DNA of 64,000 nucleotides from Actinomycetes bacterium (GCA_024228575.1 JAAETH010000054.1:1-64000); one strand, 5' to 3'. Counted from the first letter of the stretch, positions 9,133 to 18,791 are shown. The notes: generated by a model from the letters alone, not told the origin. Program-made: numbers and translations.

Positions 9133-10185
9133 CTAGGGGACCCACTCTTCGACGATACGGATGACCGTCTCGTCTGTGGTGTCGATCCACACACCGAACC
9201 CGAAGCCTCGTTCCTCGCGCCCGGCGAGCCATGCGGCAACGTCGGTTTCGACGCTGGTGTTCGGGTCGCCGCCGTCGGGATACCAGAGGACGGTTGCGCT
9301 CGGATGAATCGCCAGTGTTCGCAGGTTCGCGACAGTGTTTCGGACGTGGTAGCCGTTCGGCGGCGACTCTTCGCCGTCCTCGGCCGCAGCCTCGGCGGCG
9401 GCGGCGCCGAGGAACCAGCAAGCGAGGTCGAAGTCGAGCGACTGGGTGCTGAAGCCGTCGGGGACCAACCCGTACCAGCGTCCGTCCCCGAGACTGTCGC
9501 CCGGCGTGCAGCCGCTGCCCCCAGCTCTCTCGACGAGTGGAAGCTCGATGGCCCCCACCCGGTCGAACTCGATGCACTCGTGCTGGAGTGTGTTGAACAG
9601 AACCTCGCAGTGGCCGTCGAGTTCGTATCGGACCCGTTCGACATCTGGGAACTCGAGGACGGTGGCGTTCAGCTGGGCCAGCAGTGCGAACGACGAGCAC
9701 GATGCCGAAGACCGACCGAGCCATCCGCCGAGGTCGCGCAGGTCGACGATGACCCGTCCGCTGCCTTCCTCGGTCACTCGCACCAGCGATCCGGCCGTGG
9801 CAACGGAGAACACCGAACCAGCGCCCCCGGCCACCTCGTCTTCGGTTGGACCAGCGATCAGGTGTGTCAAGGCGGCTTCGAGGGCGGTCATCTCTGCTAG
9901 TTCTGGCCTCGCCCACGCCGCGACCCGCGAACAATCGGTGTCATCGACGTCGGAGAAGAAGACCGACACAGCTCCTCCGTCGAGCGGAACCGTGTCGGGT
10001 GTGGTGCCGTCGTCGACCGTGGTGTCGGGTCCGGGTTCGGTGCTGCCCGTGGTGGATGGAGTCTCTGTTGTTGTGGTCGACGTGCTCGATGTCGACGACG
10101 TCGCCACCGTCACGACCGAGTCGGAGTCCGAGCAGGCGGTCACCGTGAGAACCAATGCGAGCAAGACCAGACAGGCACGCGTCAT
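9133..10185 (-). CDS. GerMN-domain lipoprotein
   Basis: 350-aa predicted lipoprotein. The N-terminal signal ends in lipobox VTAC (Cys about residue 18), then a Ser/Thr-rich linker (about 20-65). A GerMN-like domain (about 70-175) shows VSVFFSDVD, ALTHLIAGPTEDE and VIVDLRDL. After a Cys-containing middle part, the C-terminal domain ends VWIDTTDETVIRIVEEWVP and includes YPDGGDPNTS. GerMN domains occur in spore-germination GerM and in actinobacterial cell-envelope lipoproteins such as LpqB, so an envelope role is likely, but this protein is not LpqB. It lies 47 bp downstream of the UspA gene and may be the last gene of that operon. Confidence 0.75.
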   Translation of the reverse strand: MTRACLVLLALVLTVTACSDSDSVVTVATSSTSSTSTTTTETPSTTGSTEPGPDTTVDDGTTPDTVPLDGGAVSVFFSDVDDTDCSRVAAWARPELAEMTALEAALTHLIAGPTEDEVAGGAGSVFSVATAGSLVRVTEEGSGRVIVDLRDLGGWLGRSSASCSSFALLAQLNATVLEFPDVERVRYELDGHCEVLFNTLQHECIEFDRVGAIELPLVERAGGSGCTPGDSLGDGRWYGLVPDGFSTQSLDFDLACWFLGAAAAEAAAEDGEESPPNGYHVRNTVANLRTLAIHPSATVLWYPDGGDPNTSVETDVAAWLAGREERGFGFGVWIDTTDETVIRIVEEWVP

Positions 10186-10232
10186 ATGCCCAAATTACCC
10201 CTGTCGATGGGATTGTCCAGATCGGGTGTCCT

Positions 10233-10637
10233 CTATTCGCGGCCGACCACTTCGGTTGCGACACCGAGCTGATCGGAGAGGAGCGCGAGTTCGTCGCTGC
10301 CGAGCGAGGTGGGTGCTCCGAGCAGGACCATCGTCGTGTTCGATTCTCGTACGGCGGCACCCGCCACCTCGGCGAGTGATCCGCGCCTGACCAGCACCCT
10401 CGTGGCAACCGTCTCGGAGTTCGTTTCGGTCTTGGCCTGGCGCACCTGGGCTCGAAGAAGCCAGGTCAGTTCGTCGATCACCACCTCGGTGAGTGTCACA
10501 TCGATGTCGTCGAACGATTCATCGAGAACCGCCAACACGGCCAAGCCGGCTTCGTCGTGGCGTGCTCGCTCGACGGCCTCTCGCATCGATGCTCCGCGAC
10601 CCGAACCACCCCAGGTCACATAGATGTGCTCGGTCAT
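10233..10637 (-). CDS. UspA-like universal stress protein
   Basis: 134-aa UspA-fold protein with the opening beta-strand IYVTWGGSGRG and a C-terminal VLLGAP segment in place of the usual G-2x-G-9x-G(S/T) ATP loop. The loop is incomplete, so ATP binding is doubtful. Its ATG at 10637 overlaps the antiporter stop by 4 bp (ATGA), implying translational coupling. Usp domains are often fused to or encoded with CPA-type antiporters, so it probably modulates that transporter. This regulatory role is inference from context. Confidence 0.75.
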   Translation of the reverse strand: MTEHIYVTWGGSGRGASMREAVERARHDEAGLAVLAVLDESFDDIDVTLTEVVIDELTWLLRAQVRQAKTETNSETVATRVLVRRGSLAEVAGAAVRESNTTMVLLGAPTSLGSDELALLSDQLGVATEVVGRE

Positions 10638-12307
10638 TCGTGCTCTTCGCTCAGGTCGATCTTCGGGGTGGACTCCCAGCGGTCCTCGAGAAGTTCGAGG
10701 GCAGCGAACCGATTGTCGATCTCGACTGCGAGATGTTCGGTGACCTCGACATCGACGATCCCTCGCCGGCTCAGGTCGAGAAGTGACCGCTTCTCTGCCG
10801 CGAGTGCATTGCGGCGCATCTGGAGCAGGGTTGAGGTCTCGAGCTCTGGGTGTCGCCTGACGTGGTTGGCCAAGCCCGCCGAGGCTCGGCGAATGTCGTC
10901 GTCGTACGTGGCCTCGAGCGCCTCACTCATCTGGGGCGAGGCGAGCCCTTCGCGTTCGAGTCGTTGGAGTTCGTCGCGACCGGCCCGCTTGGCGTGCAAG
11001 AGCGCTTGACGTCTCTGCTGCTCGGCGACGTTTGCCGCCCTGCCTGCCAGGCCCAGTTTGCGGATGAGCGGAGCGATGGTGGTGCCCTGAACCAGGAGGG
11101 TGAACAGCACCACCCCAAACGTCATGATCTGAACGGTGTGGATGACCTCGCCGGTGAACGCTGATCCAAGCGAGAGAGCCAGGGCCAGTGAAATTGCGCC
11201 TCTCAGGCCGCCCCACCAACTGACGTGGCGCCAGTCCTTGGGTATCGCCCGCGCTGGCAGCAGTCGTTGATGGATGGCAGAGAACCCGTGGACGATGACA
11301 AGGCGACTGAAGAGAATTGCCGCCACGGCGATTGCGACGGCGCCCAGTTCGGGGCCGATCTCGGTCAGATCGATCTCGATGCCCAACAACAAGAAAACGA
11401 AGCTGTTGACCATGAACGCCAGAAACTCCCAGAAGTTCTCGAGCGTCAGACGGGTGGTGGGGGAGGTGTTCTCGAGTCCGACGTGGCCCACCATCAGCCC
11501 GGCTGCGACCACGGCGAGGATGCCGCTGAAGTGGAAGTTGCCCAACTTGAAGATGTGGCCGAAGCTCTCGGCGATGAGATACGAGCCGTAGGCGAGGGCG
11601 AGGGTGACGGCCGTCTCGATGAGGTGGTCGTCGAGGTTCTTCAACACGATGGCCGAAACGACGTAGCCGAGGATCACCCCGACGGCCAAACCACCGAGAC
11701 CGACGTACAAGAACTCGCCGAGTGCCGGTCCGATCGACAAGGACTCGCCTTCGGTAGCCGCGCCGACGGCGAGCGAGAAGAGCACGATGGCGACGGCGTC
11801 GTTGAACAGGCTCTCGCCTTCGACCAGGACATTCAACCTCTTGTCGACTCCCAGGGTCTTGAAGAACGCTACGACGGCGACCGGGTCGGTAGCCGAGATG
11901 AGCGCCCCAAATGCGATGGCCGCCAGCCATGGGATGTCGAGGACCGGTCTGACGATGCCCGCAACGATGAACGTGCCAAGCAACGTCCCTCCGAGCGCCA
12001 TCGCGAGGACGATTCCCAGGTCGGCCTTCAACTTGGGCCACGGGAGGTTGATCGATGCCTCGAAGATGAGGGGTGGCACCAGCAAGCCGAGGATGAACTC
12101 AGGGCCCACCTTCAGGTCGACGAACGACGGGGTGAAAGCGAAGATGAGACCCACCACGACGAGGGCGACCGTGAACGGGACCCTGATGCGTCTCGAGATG
12201 ATGGCGACGAGCGCCGCGGCCGACAACAAGATGACAGCGGTCAGCTCGGCATCGAGCAGATCGGTTCCTTCCGACGCTTCGGCTGCGGCCAGCACCGCTG
12301 CGATCAC
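10634..12307 (-). CDS. CPA1-type Na+/H+ antiporter
   Basis: 557-aa membrane antiporter with roughly 12 N-terminal transmembrane segments. The CPA1 core includes PPLIFEAS (TM4 region), ISATDPVAVVAFF and GESLFNDAVAIVLF, the motif carrying the ion-binding ND pair typical of NhaP/NHE proteins. A cytoplasmic tail of about 150 residues (from about 410) is charged and helical. It exports Na+ or K+ in exchange for H+ at the plasma membrane. The GTG start at 12307 overlaps the deoD stop as GTGA, and its stop overlaps the UspA ATG, so all three are translationally coupled. Pairing with a purine phosphorylase looks incidental. Confidence 0.9.
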   Translation of the reverse strand: MIAAVLAAAEASEGTDLLDAELTAVILLSAAALVAIISRRIRVPFTVALVVVGLIFAFTPSFVDLKVGPEFILGLLVPPLIFEASINLPWPKLKADLGIVLAMALGGTLLGTFIVAGIVRPVLDIPWLAAIAFGALISATDPVAVVAFFKTLGVDKRLNVLVEGESLFNDAVAIVLFSLAVGAATEGESLSIGPALGEFLYVGLGGLAVGVILGYVVSAIVLKNLDDHLIETAVTLALAYGSYLIAESFGHIFKLGNFHFSGILAVVAAGLMVGHVGLENTSPTTRLTLENFWEFLAFMVNSFVFLLLGIEIDLTEIGPELGAVAIAVAAILFSRLVIVHGFSAIHQRLLPARAIPKDWRHVSWWGGLRGAISLALALSLGSAFTGEVIHTVQIMTFGVVLFTLLVQGTTIAPLIRKLGLAGRAANVAEQQRRQALLHAKRAGRDELQRLEREGLASPQMSEALEATYDDDIRRASAGLANHVRRHPELETSTLLQMRRNALAAEKRSLLDLSRRGIVDVEVTEHLAVEIDNRFAALELLEDRWESTPKIDLSEEHE

Positions 12308-13017
12308 GAGCTAGTCACACCATCGAGTACCGAACGGATCATGTTTTCGAAGCTGAACTCGCGCTCCTCGATCGACATGTGTTCGCCTCGCGCGATGTGG
12401 TCGCTGACCGTGCAGACGGCGAGGGCGGCGGCGTCGTTTTCGATAGCCACGCCATACAACCCGGCAGCCTCCATCTCGACGGCCATGAATCCCCAGCGCG
12501 CAAGCATCTCGAAGGTGGAATCGCCGTTGGGGTCGTAGAAGAAGTCGGACGTGAACAGGCGCCCGACCTTGGGGTCGATGCCTCTGGCCTCGGCGCCGGC
12601 GACGCAGTCTCGAAGGAGATCCCAGTCGGCCGCGGCGGCGAAGTCGCGTCCGCCGACACGCATGCGGTTGACCACAGAGTCGGTACCCGCAGCGATCCCG
12701 AAGATCACGTCGCCGAGCTCGAGATTGTCGACGATGGCACCGCACGATCCGACCCTGACGATCTTCTTTACGCCAAATTCGCGGATGAGTTCGGTCACAT
12801 AGATCGACAGCGAGGGGACGCCCATACCCGATCCTTGGACCGACACGGGTTTGCCTTCATACGTGCCGGTGAAACCGAGCATGTTGCGCACATCGGTTAC
12901 CTGACGCGCATCGTCGAGGAAGGTCTCTGCGATGAACTTGGCCCTGAGAGGATCGCCGGGAAGCAAGACGACATCGGCGTAGTCGCCCGGTTCGGCTCTT
13001 ATGTGTGGTGTTGCCAT
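12304..13017 (-). CDS. deoD: Purine-nucleoside phosphorylase, DeoD type
   Basis: 237-aa nucleoside phosphorylase of the hexameric PNP (NP-I) type, catalysing phosphorolysis of purine (deoxy)nucleosides in salvage. It has LPGDPLRAKFIAE (phosphate site), VRVGSCGAI, the ribose/purine site VEMEAAGLYG with its Glu-Met-Glu, and VSDHI containing the catalytic Asp. Length is normal. ATG 13017 (MATPHIRAEPGD) fits homologues; the 10-codon extension upstream looks untranslated. It is first in a coupled operon with the antiporter and UspA genes. Confidence 0.92.
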   Translation of the reverse strand: MATPHIRAEPGDYADVVLLPGDPLRAKFIAETFLDDARQVTDVRNMLGFTGTYEGKPVSVQGSGMGVPSLSIYVTELIREFGVKKIVRVGSCGAIVDNLELGDVIFGIAAGTDSVVNRMRVGGRDFAAAADWDLLRDCVAGAEARGIDPKVGRLFTSDFFYDPNGDSTFEMLARWGFMAVEMEAAGLYGVAIENDAAALAVCTVSDHIARGEHMSIEEREFSFENMIRSVLDGVTSS

Positions 13018-13085
13018 CGGCCCAGCCTTGCAGATTCTCGGCTGCAAGTTCGCGACCTGTCGGTCGTCGTGACACGATTGACGTC

Positions 13086-13523
13086 ATGACCGAGAGCAAT
13101 GGCCCAATCCACGTGTGTATGGAGCGTTGGCAACAACACCTGCGCGGCAAGCTCGACGGCGGGCTCGACGCCCTATTGCACCCCGACGTCGTGTTCTTGT
13201 CGCCGATCGTGTTCACGCCCCAGGAGGGCATCGACGTCACCAAGCTCTACCTCACCGCCGCTGGGGGCACACTGGGCGGCGAGCCCGACGAGGCCGGTTC
13301 CGGAGGCGGCGGGTTCGGCTACACGAAACAGATCCTCCAGGGGCACCACGCGATGCTCGAGTTCGAGACCACCGTCGAGGGCAAGTACGTGAACGGGGTC
13401 GACATCATCACCTGTGACGACGACGGCATGATCACCGAGTTCAGGGTGATGATCAGGCCTCTCCAGGCCATCAACCTGGTGCACGCCCAGATGAAGGCGA
13501 TGTTGGAGTCCCTCAGCGGCTGA
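13086..13523 (+). CDS. NTF2-like/SnoaL-fold protein
   Basis: 145-aa protein with the signs of an NTF2-like cone fold: an N-terminal helix (ERWQQHLRGKLD), an LLHPDVVFLSP strand/turn, and C-terminal strands VDIITCDDDGMITEFRVMIRP, the typical ending of SnoaL-like proteins. This fold serves isomerases, cyclases and ligand binders, so no reaction can be assigned. ATG 13086 starts it, 68 bp from the divergent deoD start. Its last 11 bp overlap the end of the convergent HAD gene. Confidence 0.75.
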   Translation: MTESNGPIHVCMERWQQHLRGKLDGGLDALLHPDVVFLSPIVFTPQEGIDVTKLYLTAAGGTLGGEPDEAGSGGGGFGYTKQILQGHHAMLEFETTVEGKYVNGVDIITCDDDGMITEFRVMIRPLQAINLVHAQMKAMLESLSG

Positions 13524-14244
13524 ACAGCGCTGCCAGTTCGGCCACCGACTCGATCCACGCGTCGGCCTCGGGCATGGACGAAGCGGCGCAGGGAGCCACC
13601 GCGACGAACCTGACGTTGGCGGCGACGGCGGTCGCGAGGTCCTGATGGCTGTCGCCGACGAACAACAACTGCGATGATGTCATGGCCCAATGTTCGCAGA
13701 AGTGGTCGAGAACACCTGGGTCGGGTTTGACGGGTCCGGGGTCATCACCGCACATCATCGAGTCGACCAGGTCTCGCACGCCGAGGCTGTCGAGCTCGAA
13801 GTTGGTGTTGTGGCGATCGTCGGCTGTGGCAATGCCGAGCTTCAGTCCCACAGCGTCGAGGGTGTCGAACGCTGCAGTCACGTCACCCAGCGGTTTCACC
13901 TGCCCGAAGGTGGCCTGTCGGTAGGCACCCACCACCACGGAACGCGACTCATCGACGGTCAGGCCACGGTCGGTCAGGACGTCGAGCATCCGGTCCCTGA
14001 TCTCACTTCCCGTCTCGACTGCGGCAGGGCCGTTCGGAATCAGGTGTTGTGCGTCGACACCCACCGCATCCAGCAGGTCGTTGATGAGCGTCGCGTCGTC
14101 GAAGGTGGTTGCGATTCCGCCGGCGAAGTTGTGGAAGAACGACACCCATCTGGCGTCGAGATCGACCAGTGTTCCGTCCTTGTCGAAGACGATCCCCTTC
14201 ACCGTGTTCAGGAACCCGGGAACCTCGCTCAGTCGCTCACCCAT
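13513..14244 (-). CDS. HAD-superfamily phosphatase, phosphoglycolate phosphatase-like
   Basis: 243-aa haloacid dehalogenase phosphatase. Motif I is VFDKDGTLVD, with the nucleophile Asp and the general acid Asp two residues on. Motif II is a Thr/Ser in LGIATADD, motif III is the Lys in DPGPVKPDP, and motif IV is VGDSHQDLATA. A C1 cap domain separates motifs I and II. The arrangement fits Gph-like phosphatases, but the substrate is open. ATG 14244 (MGERLSEVPGF) was chosen close to motif I; the frame is open for 35 more codons without good coding character. It is convergent with the NTF2-like gene and overlaps its end. Confidence 0.88.
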   Translation of the reverse strand: MGERLSEVPGFLNTVKGIVFDKDGTLVDLDARWVSFFHNFAGGIATTFDDATLINDLLDAVGVDAQHLIPNGPAAVETGSEIRDRMLDVLTDRGLTVDESRSVVVGAYRQATFGQVKPLGDVTAAFDTLDAVGLKLGIATADDRHNTNFELDSLGVRDLVDSMMCGDDPGPVKPDPGVLDHFCEHWAMTSSQLLFVGDSHQDLATAVAANVRFVAVAPCAASSMPEADAWIESVAELAALFSR

Positions 14245-14322
14245 GTCGCACAGTGTGGCCCGATGTGTACCGACTCGCTCACCGCCGTCCTGGTGTGGTC
14301 GCACCGGGTAGGGTCCGGCACC

Positions 14323-14937
14323 ATGTCCGATCTTGCACCGAATCACCACGCCGAGTTCAAACAGTTCGGTGGCGTGTTCGGGTTTTTGGCCGCGTTGACG
14401 ATGATCCCCGGACGAGGGCGTGACGCTCGTCTCGCCATCGACCTCGCCGGGTTGGGCGAGGACGATCGGGTCCTCGACATCGGGTGTGGTCCGGGCTCAG
14501 CGGTTCGTCTGGCTGCCGATCTGTGTTCGAGAGCCACCGGCCTCGATCCGGCTGAGCCGATGCTCTCGGTGGCACGAATGTTGACCCGTCTTCGGCGCCC
14601 GTCCGGCGAGATCGAATGGGTTTGCGCCGGTGCCGAGGACATGCCCTTGGCGGATGAGTCGGTGTCCGTCGTGTGGTCGATTCGTTCGGTCCACCACTGG
14701 CCCGACCTCGCAGGGGGCATCGGCGAGGTCAGGCGAGTCCTCGCTCCCGACGGCCGCCTTGTTGTCGTCGAGTCACGATCGAAGCCAGGTGCCACCGGGT
14801 TGTCCAGCCACGGATGGACCGATCCACAGGCCGACTCGTTTGCGGCGATGTTGGTCGATGCCGGTTTCTCAACGCCCGTCGTGACGACCCACGACTCGGG
14901 GCGCTCTGGCTCGATCTCGGTCAGTGCAACCATCTGA
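14323..14937 (+). CDS. Class I SAM-dependent methyltransferase
   Basis: 204-aa Rossmann-fold methyltransferase. Motif I VLDIGCGPGSAVRLA binds AdoMet, the acidic loop GLDPAEPM follows, then CAGAEDMPLADESV (motif II) and VRRVLAPDGRLVVVESR (motif III), the Methyltransf_11 pattern. There is no signal peptide. ATG 14323 was chosen because homology starts there and the preceding 600 nt of the open frame are antisense to the HAD gene. Substrate cannot be told. Confidence 0.88.
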   Translation: MSDLAPNHHAEFKQFGGVFGFLAALTMIPGRGRDARLAIDLAGLGEDDRVLDIGCGPGSAVRLAADLCSRATGLDPAEPMLSVARMLTRLRRPSGEIEWVCAGAEDMPLADESVSVVWSIRSVHHWPDLAGGIGEVRRVLAPDGRLVVVESRSKPGATGLSSHGWTDPQADSFAAMLVDAGFSTPVVTTHDSGRSGSISVSATI

Positions 14938-15048
14938 CGACCTCGTCTGAGCCGTTGTGTCGTGCCATCGGTGGCACGATGTGTGTTGCAGGTGTAGGTT
15001 CGGCTGCGGCGGCCCAGGGAAGCCGTCTTCACTACCCCAGGGGGAGTC

Positions 15049-15510
15049 ATGCAGGTCGGGATGACCGTGAACGGCGAGGCACACGAGGCCGACGCCGAGC
15101 CACGGACTTTGCTGGTGCACCACATCCGAGAAGCCGTCGGGCTGACCGGCACGAACATCGGCTGCGACACGTCGTCGTGTGGTGCCTGCACGATCCATAT
15201 CGACGGAGAGCCGGTGAAGAGCTGCACCATGCTCGCCGTTCAGGCGAACGGTGCAGACATCACCACCATCGAGGGCATGGCAGCCGACGACGGCACGCTT
15301 CACCCGATGCAGCAGGCCTTCATGGAGAACCATGGCCTCCAGTGCGGCTACTGCACGCCGGGCATGGTCATGGCAGCGACCTCGCTGTTGCAGGAGAATC
15401 CGAGCCCAACAGAGGCAGAGGTCAGACAAGGCCTCGAGGGAAACCTGTGCCGGTGTACCGGGTACCACAACATCGTCAAGGCCGTCCTGGCCGCAGCAGA
15501 GGGGGAGTGA
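15049..15510 (+). CDS. coxS: CoxS-type [2Fe-2S] subunit of a molybdenum hydroxylase
   Basis: 153-aa small subunit of the xanthine oxidase/CO dehydrogenase family. The plant-ferredoxin-like cluster uses Cys39, Cys44, Cys47 and Cys59 ([12 protein letters not shown]). The second cluster uses CGYCTPG and CRCTGY. Together they carry electrons between the molybdenum site of the large subunit and FAD of the medium subunit. ATG 15049 has GGGGGAG very close upstream; an alternative ATG at 15061 (MTVNGEAHE) would give more usual spacing. It is first in an S-L-M operon, one base before the large subunit. Confidence 0.92.
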   Translation: MQVGMTVNGEAHEADAEPRTLLVHHIREAVGLTGTNIGCDTSSCGACTIHIDGEPVKSCTMLAVQANGADITTIEGMAADDGTLHPMQQAFMENHGLQCGYCTPGMVMAATSLLQENPSPTEAEVRQGLEGNLCRCTGYHNIVKAVLAAAEGE

Positions 15511-15511
15511 C

Positions 15512-17881
15512 ATGGCTGTCATGGGAACGCGGATGCTCCGCAAAGAAGACCCCAAACTGCTGACCGGCGAAGCCAAGTACGTCGACGACATCCACGCCGC
15601 AGGCGAGTTGTGGATGGGCATGGTGCGGTCGACCCATGCCAATGCCCGCATCGACTCTGTCGATGTCAGCGCCGCCCTCGAACAGCCCGGTGTGGTCGCC
15701 GCCTACACGGGCGCCGACCTGGCCGAGGGCTACTGGATCGCTCCGCTTCCGTGTGCTTGGCCGGTAACGCCCGACATGTTGAACCCACCCCACTTCCCGG
15801 TGGCGGTCGAGAATGCACGCTACGTCGGCGACATCGTCGCGGTGGTGCTCGCCGACAGTCGATATGGGGCCAACGACGCGATCGAACACGTCGTTGTGAT
15901 GTACGAGGACCTGCCCGCCGTCACCACGGTCGAGGTCGCCGCATCCGGCGATGCTCTCGCCCACCCCGACCTCGGTACGAACAAGGCCTATTCGTGGGCA
16001 CTCGACCCCGATCCCGACGCGGTGCAAGCTGCTCTCGATGATTCGGTTCATCGGGTGTCGGCACGGTTCGTTCAGCAGCGCCTGATCCCTTCGGCGATGG
16101 AGCCCCGCGGCGTGCTCGCAATTCCTTCGCCCCACGGTGGAGACATCACGCTGTACTCGTCGACCCAGGTACCCCACATCCTGAAGGTCATGGTCGCTGC
16201 CACCACAGGCATCCCCGAGCACTCGATCCGGGTCATCGCGCCCTCGGTCGGTGGCGGATTTGGCGCAAAACTCAACGTCAACGCCGACGAGATCCTGGCG
16301 GTCGCACTGGCCAACAAGCTGAAGCGCCCGATTCGCTGGACCGAGAGCCGCAGCGAGGCCGCCATGTCGACCACGCAGGGTCGCGGCCAGGTTCAATACA
16401 TCGAGATAGGTGCAGACGCCGACGGCAAGCTGACCGCCATCAAGGCCCACATCCAGGCCGACCTCGGCGCATACATGCAGCTCATCACACCGGGCACACC
16501 GCTGCTGGGGTCGTTCCTGTACACCGGCGTATATGCCTGCCCGGCCTTCGGGTTTGTCTGCGACGGGTACTTCACCAATCTGACCCCCACCGACGCTTAC
16601 CGAGGCGCCGGCCGTCCCGAGGCGAGTTACGCGATCGAGCGCGGCATGGACCTGTTGGCAGCCGAGGTGGGGGTCAACCCCGAAGAGATTCGTCGTCGGA
16701 ACTACGCCGTCGGCGGTGAGGCCTTCGAGAATTGGGAGAGCCCCTCGGGTCTGGTGTTCGACTCGGGCAACTATCGTCCGAATCTCGACAAGGCGCTCGA
16801 GCTGGCCGACATCGCCGAACTGAGGGCCGAGCAGACCCGGCGCCGCGAGGCGGGCGACAGTGTCCAGCTTGGTATCGGCATGTGCACCTACGTCGAGATC
16901 TGTGGCCTGGCGCCGAGCCGGGCACTCGGCGACCTGGGGTATGCGGCCGGTGGTTGGGAACACGCGACGGTTCGTATGTTGCCCACCGGAATGATCGAGG
17001 TCGTGTCGGGTTCGACACCGCACGGACAGGGTCACGAGACCTCTTGGGCGATGATCGTCGCCGACAAGATGGGAATCGACCCTGCACACGTCACGGTGTT
17101 GCACTCCGACACGGCTCTCAGCCCGCTCGGCCTCGACACCTACGGATCACGTTCGCTGGCCGTCGGTGGTGTCGCCATCGCCATGGCCACCGACAAGCTC
17201 ATCGAGAAGGCCAAGGCCATCGTCGCCCACCAGCTGGAAGCCAGTCCAGACGACATCGTGCTCGACGAGGGCAACCTGATGGTCGCCGGGTCGCCCGACA
17301 CGGCGACGCCGATCCAATCGGTCGGTTTCGCGGCGTTTTCGGCACACGACCTGCCGGAGGGCATGGAACCCAACCTGCAGGAGCAGGTCAGTTTTGACCC
17401 GCCCAACTTCGCCTTCCCGTTCGGCACCCATGTCGCCGTCGTCGAGGTCGACACGAACACCGGCGGTGTCGACCTGATCGACTACATCGCGGTCGACGAT
17501 TGCGGCAACCAGGTGAACCCCCTCATCGTCGAGGGGCAGGTACACGGCGGCATCGTCCAGGGTGTTGCGCAGGCTCTGTGGGAGTGTGCCGAATACGACG
17601 ATCACGGCACACCGCTGAACCCGTCGCTCATGGACTACCTGGTTCCATCGCCCACCGAGGTGCCTTCGATGACGGTCGACTCGACGGTCACCCCGTCCAC
17701 GACGAACCCCCTTGGTGTGAAGGGTGTCGGCGAGGCTGGAACCATCGGGTCCGCCGCTGCTGCGATCAACGCGGTGGTCGACGCCCTGTCGCCCTACGGC
17801 ATCTCCGATATCGAGATGCCCGCCAGCCCCCAGAGGTTGTGGCGCCTAATCAACGCAGCGCAGGAAGGGGCCTCGACATGA
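15512..17881 (+). CDS. coxL: Form II CoxL-like molybdenum-hydroxylase large subunit
   Basis: 789-aa catalytic subunit carrying the molybdopterin-cytosine-dinucleotide/Mo cofactor. VGGGFGAKL is a cofactor contact. The active-site loop is AYRGAGR (residues 362-368), the form II signature, not the AYxCSFR loop of true aerobic CO dehydrogenase. VKGVGEAGTIGS near the C-terminus contains the conserved catalytic Glu. The actual substrate may be a purine, aldehyde or aromatic N-heterocycle, and CO oxidation should not be assumed. ATG 15512 directly follows the coxS stop. The stop overlaps the coxM ATG by 4 bp. Confidence 0.92.
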   Translation: MAVMGTRMLRKEDPKLLTGEAKYVDDIHAAGELWMGMVRSTHANARIDSVDVSAALEQPGVVAAYTGADLAEGYWIAPLPCAWPVTPDMLNPPHFPVAVENARYVGDIVAVVLADSRYGANDAIEHVVVMYEDLPAVTTVEVAASGDALAHPDLGTNKAYSWALDPDPDAVQAALDDSVHRVSARFVQQRLIPSAMEPRGVLAIPSPHGGDITLYSSTQVPHILKVMVAATTGIPEHSIRVIAPSVGGGFGAKLNVNADEILAVALANKLKRPIRWTESRSEAAMSTTQGRGQVQYIEIGADADGKLTAIKAHIQADLGAYMQLITPGTPLLGSFLYTGVYACPAFGFVCDGYFTNLTPTDAYRGAGRPEASYAIERGMDLLAAEVGVNPEEIRRRNYAVGGEAFENWESPSGLVFDSGNYRPNLDKALELADIAELRAEQTRRREAGDSVQLGIGMCTYVEICGLAPSRALGDLGYAAGGWEHATVRMLPTGMIEVVSGSTPHGQGHETSWAMIVADKMGIDPAHVTVLHSDTALSPLGLDTYGSRSLAVGGVAIAMATDKLIEKAKAIVAHQLEASPDDIVLDEGNLMVAGSPDTATPIQSVGFAAFSAHDLPEGMEPNLQEQVSFDPPNFAFPFGTHVAVVEVDTNTGGVDLIDYIAVDDCGNQVNPLIVEGQVHGGIVQGVAQALWECAEYDDHGTPLNPSLMDYLVPSPTEVPSMTVDSTVTPSTTNPLGVKGVGEAGTIGSAAAAINAVVDALSPYGISDIEMPASPQRLWRLINAAQEGAST

Positions 17882-18690
17882 TCCCTGCAGCTTTTGACTA
17901 TGCGGTTGCCGAGTCGGCCGAGCAGGCGGTGTCGCTTCTCGGTGAACATGGCGACGAAGCCAAGCTGATGGCCGGTGGCCACAGCCTCATTCCAATGATG
18001 AAGTTCAGACTGGCCACACCGACCATGGTCGTCGATGTGGGACGGATCGACGACCTGCGGTACATCAACGTCGGCTCGGAAGTGGTCAGCATCGGGGCGC
18101 TCACACGCCATGCCGAATTGGAGCATTCGACGGCGCTGGCCGAGTCGTGCCCATTGTTGGCGCATGTGGCGTCCAAGGTGGGCGACCCTCAGGTGCGTCA
18201 CAAGGGAACCCTCGGAGGGACCCTCGCCCACGCCGATCCGGCGTCGGATCTGCCTGCCGCTGTTCTGGCGTTGGGCGGCACCATCGTCGCTACCGGGCCC
18301 GGCGGGGTGCGCGAGATCGCAGCGGTCGACTTCTTCACCGGCTATTTCGAGTCGGTGCTCGCCGACGACGAGATGATCACCGAGGTTCGGGTGCCTGTGT
18401 CGACCGGTGGTTGGAGCTTCCAGAAATTCAACCGGCGGGCCCAGGACTGGGCCATCGTCGGTGTTGCAGTCGCCGAGAGCGGCAAGGGTGTGAGCCTCAT
18501 CAACATGGGGTCGATCCCGCTGCGTGCGGGTGCCGTCGAGGCTGCCGTCGCCGGTGGAGCGTCACCTGCTGAGGCGGCTGCGCTCGCAGCTGAAGGCACT
18601 TCGGCACCGTCCGACCTCAATGCCGCCGCCGACTATCGCGAACACCTCGCGCGCGTCTTGACCGAGCGAGCCCTGAGCGCCGCAAGCTGA
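17878..18690 (+). CDS. coxM: CoxM-type FAD subunit of the molybdenum hydroxylase
   Basis: 270-aa FAD-binding subunit that passes electrons from the FeS clusters to the acceptor. It shows the FAD pyrophosphate motifs KLMAGGHSLIPMMK (about residues 33-46) and GTLGGTLAHADPASD (about residues 113-127), the two loops typical of CoxM/vanillyl-alcohol-oxidase-fold proteins, and a C-terminal CO_deh_flav_C domain. ATG 17878 overlaps the coxL stop (ATGA). No coxDEFG accessory gene follows, so maturation genes must lie elsewhere. Confidence 0.92.
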   Translation: MIPAAFDYAVAESAEQAVSLLGEHGDEAKLMAGGHSLIPMMKFRLATPTMVVDVGRIDDLRYINVGSEVVSIGALTRHAELEHSTALAESCPLLAHVASKVGDPQVRHKGTLGGTLAHADPASDLPAAVLALGGTIVATGPGGVREIAAVDFFTGYFESVLADDEMITEVRVPVSTGGWSFQKFNRRAQDWAIVGVAVAESGKGVSLINMGSIPLRAGAVEAAVAGGASPAEAAALAAEGTSAPSDLNAAADYREHLARVLTERALSAAS

Positions 18691-18791
18691 TCGACCGAAT
18701 CGGGAATCGGCCGCAGTCACCCGACCTGAGAAACACCGGTGGGGAGCGTGTTCGGCCTGTCGTTCGCGAGCCTGTTGCCAAATGCAACCGA

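Noticed and set aside
13690-14322. N-terminal extension of the methyltransferase
   Set aside because: Antisense to the HAD phosphatase gene; the methyltransferase fold starts after ATG 14323.
15049-18690. Aerobic CO dehydrogenase operon
   Set aside because: The large subunit has the form II loop AYRGAGR, not the AYxCSFR loop of verified CO dehydrogenases, and no cox accessory genes follow. Kept as a form II molybdenum hydroxylase.
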